From NCBI GenBank assembly GCA_022360235.1, contig JAKSDE010000358.1, positions 1 to 5,090 of the forward strand: a stretch of 5,090 nt of DNA, in the 5' to 3' direction. Positions 1 through 5,090 of this stretch are shown one piece after another. The notes below the pieces were generated by a model. The model did not search any database. It was not told the DNA's origin and saw only the letters and a list, made by a program, of their open reading frames with translations. The position numbers were made by a program, and so were the translations under genes. Source of the stretch: Cytophagales bacterium. GTDB taxonomy: Bacteria; Bacteroidota; Bacteroidia; Cytophagales; Amoebophilaceae. Positions within the stretch are counted from its first letter, which is position 1; each line of letters begins with the position of its first letter.

Positions 1-1590
1 TCCTGCCTTAACAGCACGGATCAACCTTGTACTACCATCTCCTGGATCTTGTTCATTGATAGTGGGGTCTGCGGCTTTATCATGCTCGTTGATCTCTTTT
101 TCTAGATCAGCGTCTCCTTTTCCTGATACAATATCCTTGGGGCTTTTTCCTTGACCATCTTTAGCATTGATATCAGCACCATTCGCTAACAATAACTGTA
201 CTAATTCCATCGCTTGCGCTTCTTCTTCTGCAGTTGAAGCGTTGAGTCTCTTTTCTACTGCATAGCTTAAGGGGGGCTTTCCATTTTTATCTCCTTGATT
301 AACCGTTGTTCTGCCTCTCTCTAGAATGGCTTTAGCTATTGCTAATGATACTGCTATATCTTTTATATCTTTCTTCACCGCATGGAGCAAGGGGGTGTTG
401 GCGTCGTTACCTGTCAGGCTGAGCAAAGCACCTCTACCTATCACCTTCTTTACTTCTTCTACGCTACCATTCTTGATGGCATCGATTAATGGCGGATCTC
501 CGTTAAGACCCCGTCTATCTTTCAAAGCGTTTATTATAATGCTTGGCGCCCTTACTCTTATCCCTAATACTAAGGGGGTTTCTCCTGCTATATTTCTTAC
601 ATTGGTATCGACTGTTTTATTCAGCAGTAGTACCCGTACTATCTCTTCATCCCATATCTCTACAGCCCAGTGTAAGGGGGTGTTACCTTCATTATCTGGT
701 ATCGTGACATCTGCACCCTTCGCTATTAACGCTAATGCACCTGGCGTATTACCTTCTTCAATTGTCCTTATTAACACTGTCTTCCCCTCGCTATCTTTAA
801 GATCGATAAGTTTCTTTATTACATCCCTATCGTCTGCCAACGCTAAGGGCGTTTTGCCTTTGGCATCTTTGGCAGCATAGTTTACTCCTTGGTCTAGAAG
901 TATTTGTACGATTTCTGCGTTTCCTCCCGCGGCTGCCACGTGAAGGGAATTTTTCCCCTCAATCTCCTGATTAACATCAGCACCTTTTGCTATCGCGTCC
1001 TTGACTCTCCCCTCACTCCCCTTCTTAATAGCATCGAACAACGGCGTATCGCCATTTTCACCTTGGGCATTAATAAGTAAGGCGGTTATCTCTTCTTCAT
1101 CTGTCAATTGAAGCGGCGTATTTCCTTCATTATCTTGGGCGTTGACATTGGCATCTTTCCCTAGTAAAGCAGCTACAACTTCCTCATTACCTTTTGCTAC
1201 CGCATCGTGTAAGGCCGTTCTACCCTTATTATCTTGGGCATTGACATCGACATCTGTTACTGCTAGCAAAGCATCTACCGCAGCCTTATTACCTTCTGCG
1301 GCAGCATCGTGTAAGGCCGTTCTACCCTTGTCATCTCGCCGATTGACCCTTGCACCCTTGCTTAATAGTTCTCCTATTGATACTTGATCTCCTTGCGCGG
1401 CAGCATAGTGTAAGGGAGTCTTACCATCGCCAGCTGGATTGTTAACATCTATGGAATCCTCACCTAGGAGTGCGTCTATGATAGCTCGGTTACCCACCTT
1501 CAGTGCCCAATGGAGCGGTGCTTCACCAGCCCCATCTTTTAGATTAACATCAGCGCCCTGCTCTAGCAGCTCTTTGACTTCGTCTACTTG
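1..1590 (-). repeat. Higher-order module, full copy B (530 aa)
   Basis: This block covers roughly residues 972-1501 and repeats copy A in order. The anchor at 1591-1600 recurs at 1-10, an offset of 1,590. Sequence conservation is uneven: a stretch of 49 nt at 199-247 is identical to 1783-1831, while other parts are diverged at the protein level. It contains one extra ankyrin repeat (two adjacent GRTALHDA units). Its last residues in the window, GSTRLIRAVKA, repeat the motif that opened it (GSTRLIRAIKA at residues 960-970), which suggests that another module follows outside the window. Confidence 0.9.
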
Positions 1591-4503
1591 TTCTGCCTTA
1601 ATGGCACGGATCAACCTTGTACTACCCTCTACTTCATCTCGTTCATTGATAGTGGCGTCTGCCGCTTTATCATGCTTCTCGATCTCTTCCTCTAGCTCAG
1701 CGTCTCCTTTTGCAATATCCTTGGGACTTTTTCCTCTGTTATCTTTGAGATTGACATCAGCACCATTCGCTAACAATAATTTTACTAATTCCATCGCTTG
1801 CGCTTCTTCTTCTGCAGTTGAAGCGTTGAGTTTCATTTCTAATGCGTAGCTCAAGGGGAGTTTGCCAATTTTATCTCCTTGATTAACCGTTGCTTTGCTT
1901 TTCTCCAGAATGGCTTTAGCTATTGCTAATGTTTTTGCTACCTCTTTGATATCTTTTCTCACCGCATGGAGCAAGGGGGTGTAGAGTTCGTTATCCGACA
2001 GGCCGACCAAAGCACCTGCGTCTATCACCCTCTTTACTTCTTCTATGCTACCATTCTTGATAGCATCGATTAATGGCGTAGTTCCTAATGGCCGAATTAA
2101 TGACGTACGTCCTACAGGGCTTCGTTTATCTACCAAAGCGTTTATTATACCACTTTGCACCCTTCTTTCTCTCCCTATTATCAAGGGGGTTTTACCTGCT
2201 GCATTTCTTGCATTGTTATTGACTTCTCCTCTACGCAGTATTGCGTTTACTATCCCCATATCATCTATATCTACAGCCCAGTGTAAGGGGGTATAACCTT
2301 GCTTATCTGCTGTAGTAACATTTGCCCCCTTCTCTATAAACATTATTACCTTTGAATGATAACCTTTCTCAATCATCCTCATTAACAGTGTCTTCCCTTC
2401 GCTATCTTGAGGTTCGCTAAGTAACACTATTACATCGCTATCGTCTGTCAACTCTATAGCCCATTCTTCATTGTCATCTTGGGCATCAAAGGCTGCTCCT
2501 TTGGCTAGAAGCATTTCTACGATTCCTGCGTGTCCTCCCGCTGCTGCCCAATGAAGGGGCGTTCGTCCTTTCTTATCTTTGGCATTGACATCGGCACCTT
2601 TCTCTAACGCATCCTCGACTCTCACCTCACTCCCTTCCTTAATAGCATTGAACAACGGCGTATCGTCATTTTCATCTTCGGCATTGATAAGTAAGGCTAT
2701 TATCTCTCCTTTATCTGTCAATTGAAGCAGCGTTTTTCCTTCATTATCTTGGGCATTGACATTGGCATCTTTCCCCAGCAAAGCAACTACAGTTTCCTTA
2801 TTCCCTTTTTCTACTGCATCGTGTAAGGCCGTTCTACCCTTATCATCTCGCCGATCGACACGTGCACCCTTGGTTATCAGTGTTTCTATTAATGCTCGAT
2901 TTCCTAGCGCGGCAGCATAGTGTAAGGGAGTCTTACCATTTTTATCTGGAATGTTAACATCTATGGACTTCTCACCTAGTAGTGCGTCTATGATAGCTTG
3001 GTTACCCCCCTCCAGTGCCCAGTGGAGCGGTGCTTTATCCCTCTCATCTTTTTTATTAACATTAGCACCCTCCTCTAGCAGTATTTTGACTTCGTCTACT
3101 TCTTCTGCCTTAATTTCAATGATCAAGGGGGTATCACCGTCGAAATTTCTTTCATTGATAGCACCACGGTACTTGAACAATATTTCTAATTTAGTATCTC
3201 CTTTTACCATATCCTCAGGACTTCTTCCGTTCTTATCTTTAGCAGCGATATAGGCACCTTTGTTTAGCAATAATTCTATTAATGCTTTATCTTTTTGTCT
3301 AACCGCATAGTGCAAGACGGTTTTGCCTTCGTTATCTCCTTGACTAATCGTTGATACGCTTTCCTCTAGAATGGCTTTAACTACTCTTATATTTCCCTTA
3401 TCCGCCGCATAGTGCAAGGCGGTTTTGCCTTTGTTATCTGCCTTTTCGACATCTGCACCTTGAGCTATCAACTCTATTGCTTTGTCTTCTTCAATCTCCT
3501 TCATCAATGCTGTCTTCCCTTCGCTATCTTGAAAATTGATAAGTAACTCTCTTATCTCCCTATCGTTTGTCAAATCTGAGGGCGTTTCGCCAGCGTCATC
3601 TTTGGCATCCAAGACTGCTCCTGCTCTTAGAAGCACTTCTACGATTTCTCTGTCTTCTCCCACTACTGCCCAGTGAAGAGGGGTTTTGCCATCTTTATCT
3701 CTTACATTGACATCAGCAGCAACTTGCTCGCTCTCAGGCTCTACCAAATCCCTTACTGTCTTTAAAAGACCATTCTGGACTGCATAGTGTAGCGCGGTTT
3801 TGCTATCTTCATCCTTTGCATCCAACACTGCATTCCTTTCTCTTAGCTTAGCTACTACCCGTGCTGTGTAATCATCATTATTTAAGTGAAAGCCTATATA
3901 GTGCAGGGGAGTTCTCATTCGATCGTCACGACCCTTAACCATATCTTCGGTTAACAGGAATTGGGCATTCAAACCATCTAGGCTCTTTCCTTCTTTGATA
4001 GCTATATGCAATGCATTTGCACCGGAAGTTGTACCTTCTTCTAAAGCCATTCTCAATGCTCTCCTTGCTCTCCTCACCGGTGGTTTTTCCTTCAATAAGC
4101 GAGCCATAGATGCACTACGGACGATATCTAGTGGAGTTTTATGATCTTTGCTTTTTATATCAGTCTTTGCTCCCTTGCGCAAAGGGAGTTTTACCACCTC
4201 CTCTTCTTCTTCTTCTACTGCCTCGTGTAACACCGTCTTACCATCCTTATCCCACATATTCAATATAATCGAATCTCCCCCTTCTCGGTCTATTAACGCT
4301 TCTAGTTCTTCTAGTAAGTTATCACCTTTCCCCTTTATCAAACCCACCATGCGTTCTACTATTTCTACTCCACTTCCCTCCCTTGGAAGTGCTCCGGGAA
4401 GAGCTTTTTCTCCTACTCCTCTCTTTTTACAGGCGCCTACTAAGATTAGTGCAATAAAGTTGATAATTAATATTAGCTCGTAGATTTTTCTGATTGTTAA
4501 CAT
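1..4503 (-). CDS. Giant ankyrin-repeat lipoprotein, C-terminus beyond the window
   Basis: The frame is open for 1,501 codons with no stop down to position 1, so the C-terminus is missing. The start is ATG at 4501-4503; an in-frame TAA lies at 4510-4512, so no upstream ATG is possible. No Shine-Dalgarno sequence precedes it. Residues 1-24 are a lipoprotein signal peptide ending in VGA before Cys25. Residues 26-85 form a linker. From about residue 86 onward the protein is ankyrin repeats: close to 40 TPLHxA-type turns by eye (for example TPLHWA at 274, 648 and 738; TALHDA at 1062 and 1096), usually followed by a helix ending in LL and a GADVN-type loop. Oddities are a run of six Glu at 97-102, a basic stretch at 144-151 (RRARRALR), shortened 24-residue repeats, and higher-order duplication of about 500 residues. 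Ankyrin repeats bind proteins; the partner cannot be told from sequence, and no catalytic domain is visible. The lipid anchor implies export through Sec to the envelope, which argues against a simple cytosolic role. Confidence 0.95.
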   Translation of the reverse strand, partial: MLTIRKIYELILIINFIALILVGACKKRGVGEKALPGALPREGSGVEIVERMVGLIKGKGDNLLEELEALIDREGGDSIILNMWDKDGKTVLHEAVEEEEEEVVKLPLRKGAKTDIKSKDHKTPLDIVRSASMARLLKEKPPVRRARRALRMALEEGTTSGANALHIAIKEGKSLDGLNAQFLLTEDMVKGRDDRMRTPLHYIGFHLNNDDYTARVVAKLRERNAVLDAKDEDSKTALHYAVQNGLLKTVRDLVEPESEQVAADVNVRDKDGKTPLHWAVVGEDREIVEVLLRAGAVLDAKDDAGETPSDLTNDREIRELLINFQDSEGKTALMKEIEEDKAIELIAQGADVEKADNKGKTALHYAADKGNIRVVKAILEESVSTISQGDNEGKTVLHYAVRQKDKALIELLLNKGAYIAAKDKNGRSPEDMVKGDTKLEILFKYRGAINERNFDGDTPLIIEIKAEEVDEVKILLEEGANVNKKDERDKAPLHWALEGGNQAIIDALLGEKSIDVNIPDKNGKTPLHYAAALGNRALIETLITKGARVDRRDDKGRTALHDAVEKGNKETVVALLGKDANVNAQDNEGKTLLQLTDKGEIIALLINAEDENDDTPLFNAIKEGSEVRVEDALEKGADVNAKDKKGRTPLHWAAAGGHAGIVEMLLAKGAAFDAQDDNEEWAIELTDDSDVIVLLSEPQDSEGKTLLMRMIEKGYHSKVIMFIEKGANVTTADKQGYTPLHWAVDIDDMGIVNAILRRGEVNNNARNAAGKTPLIIGRERRVQSGIINALVDKRSPVGRTSLIRPLGTTPLIDAIKNGSIEEVKRVIDAGALVGLSDNELYTPLLHAVRKDIKEVAKTLAIAKAILEKSKATVNQGDKIGKLPLSYALEMKLNASTAEEEAQAMELVKLLLANGADVNLKDNRGKSPKDIAKGDAELEEEIEKHDKAADATINERDEVEGSTRLIRAIKAEQVDEVKELLEQGADVNLKDGAGEAPLHWALKVGNRAIIDALLGEDSIDVNNPAGDGKTPLHYAAAQGDQVSIGELLSKGARVNRRDDKGRTALHDAAAEGNKAAVDALLAVTDVDVNAQDNKGRTALHDAVAKGNEEVVAALLGKDANVNAQDNEGNTPLQLTDEEEITALLINAQGENGDTPLFDAIKKGSEGRVKDAIAKGADVNQEIEGKNSLHVAAAGGNAEIVQILLDQGVNYAAKDAKGKTPLALADDRDVIKKLIDLKDSEGKTVLIRTIEEGNTPGALALIAKGADVTIPDNEGNTPLHWAVEIWDEEIVRVLLLNKTVDTNVRNIAGETPLVLGIRVRAPSIIINALKDRRGLNGDPPLIDAIKNGSVEEVKKVIGRGALLSLTGNDANTPLLHAVKKDIKDIAVSLAIAKAILERGRTTVNQGDKNGKPPLSYAVEKRLNASTAEEEAQAMELVQLLLANGADINAKDGQGKSPKDIVSGKGDADLEKEINEHDKAADPTINEQDPGDGSTRLIRAVKAG
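1202..1402 (-). repeat. Tandem pair of near-copy ankyrin repeats
   Basis: Two adjacent units (1202-1303, 102 nt; 1304-1402, 99 nt) both begin on the plus strand with the same stretch starting gcatcgtgtaaggccgttct or a close variant of it. In protein terms GRTALHDA occurs at residues 1060-1067 and 1094-1101, 34 residues apart. The equivalent place in copy A (around 2821) has only one such unit. This is therefore an expansion by one ankyrin repeat in copy B, or a loss from copy A. Confidence 0.85.
1591..3102 (-). repeat. Higher-order module, full copy A (504 aa)
   Basis: This block covers roughly residues 468-971 of the ankyrin lipoprotein. It is collinear with the block at 1-1590. Anchor motifs recur at fixed offsets: KAE(E/Q)VDEVK at residues 465 and 969, APLHWAL followed by AIIDALLGE, then TPLHYAAA, RRDDKGRTALHDA, LLINA, AIKNGS(I/V)EEVK and NASTAEEEAQAMEL. 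The nucleotide offset is exactly 1,512 in the N-terminal part of the block (for example 2953 against 1441), so the protein grew by duplication of a whole set of ankyrin repeats. Compared with the other full copy it lacks one ankyrin repeat and carries a 9-residue local duplication near 2067-2119. Confidence 0.9.
2067..2119 (-). repeat. Local imperfect duplication of about 27 nt
   Basis: On the plus strand, cgattaatggcgta near 2067 is followed by the similar cgaattaatgacgta near 2093, each leading into a tcct-type stretch. In protein this gives GRTSLI followed closely by GTTPLI (residues about 796-810). The offset between copies A and B shifts from 1,584 (2051 against 467) to 1,611 (2134 against 523) across this spot, which is 27 nt or 9 residues. 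That matches an in-frame duplication in copy A. Confidence 0.6.
3103..3840 (-). repeat. Short N-terminal version of the higher-order module
   Basis: Residues about 222-467 carry the same landmarks as the C-terminal half of the full modules, in the same order, but compressed. DGKTPLHWA at 271-279 matches 645-653 in copy A. The LT-D-x-E/D-I-x-x-LL segment and DSEGKT follow, then QGDNEGKTVLHYA (matching the NQGDK region of copy A), KDKNGRSPEDM (matching KDNRGKSPKDI) and finally AINERNFDGDTPLI (matching TINERDEVEGSTRLI). The part holding AIKNGS, LLHAV and the NASTAEEEA insert is absent. This is either a deletion product or the ancestral, simpler module. Boundaries are approximate. Confidence 0.7.
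4429..4503 (-). other. Lipoprotein signal peptide and lipobox
   Basis: The first 25 residues read as a positively charged start (R5, K6), a hydrophobic core rich in Ile and Leu (about residues 10-22), and the lipobox V-G-A-C with Cys25 encoded at 4429-4431. Known biology: the cysteine is lipidated and becomes the mature N-terminus after cleavage by signal peptidase II. The residues after the cysteine are K-K-R-G. They lack the cluster of acidic residues that acts as a surface-export signal in some Bacteroidota lipoproteins, so I infer the protein may face the periplasm. That inference is weak because the rule was worked out in other genera. Confidence 0.85.
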
Positions 4504-4566
4504 AATAGGTTAGTAGTTATATTTTATTTTTTACTATTATTTACTATTTTTTATTCAATAAGTTTA

Positions 4567-4596
4567 ATTATAAAATTAGTTACTTTTTAGCAGCAA
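4567..4596 (-). promoter_or_regulatory. Possible promoter for the ankyrin lipoprotein gene
   Basis: Read on the minus strand, TTGCTG (4596-4591) and TATAAT (4572-4567) are 18 nt apart, a sigma-70-like arrangement whose -35 box matches only the first three bases of TTGACA. It would give a leader of about 55-60 nt before the ATG at 4503. The region is so AT-rich that a TATAAT can occur by chance, and if the host is a member of the Bacteroidota its main promoter consensus differs. I saw no convincing TAnnTTTG-type element on this strand upstream of the gene. Confidence 0.25.
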
Positions 4597-4633
4597 GCAC
4601 TTTCTTTTTCACAAACATTTGCTCTTCTCTCTT

Positions 4634-4651
4634 GCTTTTAAACTTAACACA
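4634..4651. repeat. 18-nt direct repeat, copy 1
   Basis: The sequence gcttttaaacttaacaca occurs here and again at 4785-4802, identical and in the same orientation, 151 nt apart. Similarity extends a few bases on each side (ct before it, ata after a mismatch). Its role is unknown: it may be related to the end of the insertion element, a binding site, or a remnant of an earlier insertion. Confidence 0.8.
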
Positions 4652-4784
4652 CATAATATTTCGCCAATCTAAATATCTTTTTTCTTTTTAACAATATTAT
4701 TTTTAAAAATTCTTTTATCTATTCTTTTAGTTTAAGTTATACTAAATAATAGCTAAAGTGTGTAGTGTTTTAATTTTACGTCTC

Positions 4785-4802
4785 GCTTTTAAACTTAACA
4801 CA
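4785..4802. repeat. 18-nt direct repeat, copy 2
   Basis: Identical to 4634-4651. This copy also pairs imperfectly with tgtgtagtgttttaa just upstream (about 4758-4772), giving a loose inverted repeat with tgtgt and acaca at the outer ends. It lies 70 nt before the transposase ATG, a plausible place for a transposon end or transposase binding site, but that is inference. Confidence 0.75.
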
Positions 4803-4828
4803 TATATACTCTTTCTGATTGAATATGA

Positions 4829-4866
4829 GGAGTTATTTTTTATATGTGGAGTTATTTTTATATATT
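4829..4866. repeat. Tandem 19-nt repeat upstream of the transposase
   Basis: Two adjacent units both start ggagttattttt and continue with a tatat-type stretch (4829-4847 and 4848-4866). They end six bases before the transposase ATG. Each contains GGAG, but the nearer one is over 20 nt from the ATG, too far for a normal ribosome binding site. The repeat may be slippage in AT-rich DNA or part of the element's end region. Confidence 0.65.
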
Positions 4867-4872
4867 TGTCCT

Positions 4873-5090
4873 ATGAAGTATGAGCCCTTAACCCCGCAAC
4901 TCAAGCAAGCACTTGAGAAGCAGCACAAGTCAGAACGGGATGGTCGTGTCAGAGACCGTATTAAAGCTGTCTTGTTCTATAATCAAGGGCATAGCTACAG
5001 GGAAATAGCTCGATGGCTTTTAGTAGACGATGAAACTATTCGGCGGTATGTGAAAGACTATTTCAACAACAACAAGCTTAAACCTAGTAA
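4873..5090 (+). CDS. IS630-family transposase, N-terminal part
   Basis: Seventy-two codons are visible from ATG at 4873 and the frame is still open at the window edge. The protein begins MKYEPLTPQLKQAL. It continues with a basic and acidic helix and then a helix-turn-helix typical of IS630/Tc1-mariner-like transposases: residues about 29-63, including RIKAVLFYNQGHSYREIA and then TIRRYVKDYF. The catalytic DDE domain would lie downstream, so activity cannot be judged. An in-frame ATG at 4825 would add 16 mostly hydrophobic residues; I prefer 4873 because the MKYEPLTP start looks like the normal family N-terminus. There is no ribosome binding site close to either start. Known biology: such proteins cut and paste their element into TA target sites. 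The family call rests on recognition of the N-terminal pattern; a related HTH protein is the alternative. Confidence 0.8.
   Translation, partial: MKYEPLTPQLKQALEKQHKSERDGRVRDRIKAVLFYNQGHSYREIARWLLVDDETIRRYVKDYFNNNKLKPS

Larger units (their letters stand above)
4504..4872. other. AT-rich divergent intergenic region
   Basis: About 370 bases separate the divergent starts of the ankyrin lipoprotein gene and the transposase gene. It is far richer in A and T than either gene, with runs such as ttttattttttactatt. It holds a pair of 18-nt direct repeats, a 19-nt tandem repeat and possible promoter elements, described separately. I see no RNA gene, no strong terminator hairpin and no convincing short coding frame. 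The left end of the insertion element, if the element is intact, should lie in this interval, but I could not fix it without the right end. Confidence 0.7.

Noticed and set aside
1..4250. Regularly spaced similar sequences resembling a CRISPR array
   Set aside because: The periodicity of about 99-102 nt lies inside an open reading frame and is explained by 33-34-residue ankyrin repeats; there are no short palindromic repeats with unique spacers.
326..4483. Plus-strand open frames at 326-880, 1142-1387, 1439-1849, 2045-2296, 2951-3253 and 4148-4483
   Set aside because: All lie opposite the ankyrin gene in one and the same antisense frame and give Ser/Leu/Pro-rich products without recognisable domains. 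Two start exactly 1,512 nt apart (1439 and 2951), the module period, so they are by-products of the repeat codons.
4501..4560. Possible hairpin between tagtagt and actatta as a terminator or leader structure
   Set aside because: The arms are short, mismatched and made mostly of A-T pairs in low-complexity sequence; no stable stem is evident.
4861..4868. TATATTTG, matching the Bacteroidota -7 promoter consensus TAnnTTTG
   Set aside because: It ends only four bases before the transposase ATG, so transcription would start at or after the start codon, and I see no TTTG element at the right distance upstream.
4825..4872. Upstream in-frame ATG at 4825 for the transposase
   Set aside because: It would add a hydrophobic, Tyr/Leu/Phe-rich tail translated from the AT-rich tandem repeat. 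The start at 4873 gives a normal-looking family N-terminus.

Overview
This window holds one very large, incomplete gene and the start of a second one. On the minus strand, a single reading frame runs without a stop from an ATG at 4503 to the left edge: 1,501 codons, with the C-terminus beyond position 1. It encodes a secreted, lipid-anchored protein with a lipoprotein signal peptide (cysteine 25), followed by ankyrin-type repeats that fill almost all of the rest. On the plus strand, starting at 4873 and cut off by the right edge, are the first 72 codons of what looks like an IS630-family transposase (N-terminal helix-turn-helix region). The two genes diverge from a very AT-rich intergenic stretch of about 370 bases that contains short direct and tandem repeats.

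Layout on the minus strand, N- to C-terminal: signal peptide and linker (4503 to about 4250); diverged N-terminal ankyrin repeats (about 4250 to 3840); a short version of a higher-order module (about 3840 to 3103); a full module of 1,512 nt (504 aa; 3102 to 1591); and a second full module of 1,590 nt (530 aa; 1590 to 1). The last codons at the left edge already match the opening of a further module, so the gene probably continues for some distance. The length difference between the two full modules can be followed through specific indels: an extra 102-nt ankyrin repeat, a 27-nt local duplication and a 6-nt indel.

Organism: giant ankyrin proteins with lipoprotein signals, a start codon without a Shine-Dalgarno sequence, AT-rich spacers and a nearby IS630-type element all suit a host-associated, repeat-rich bacterium. 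My best guess is the Bacteroidota endosymbionts of the Cardinium/Amoebophilus group. This rests on recognition of gene style and the transposase N-terminus, not on a search, and other ankyrin-rich intracellular bacteria are possible.

Nothing shows that the two genes work together. The ankyrin lipoprotein is a candidate protein-binding surface or envelope factor, and the transposase belongs to a mobile element beside it. I see no tRNA, rRNA, CRISPR array or convincing terminator.
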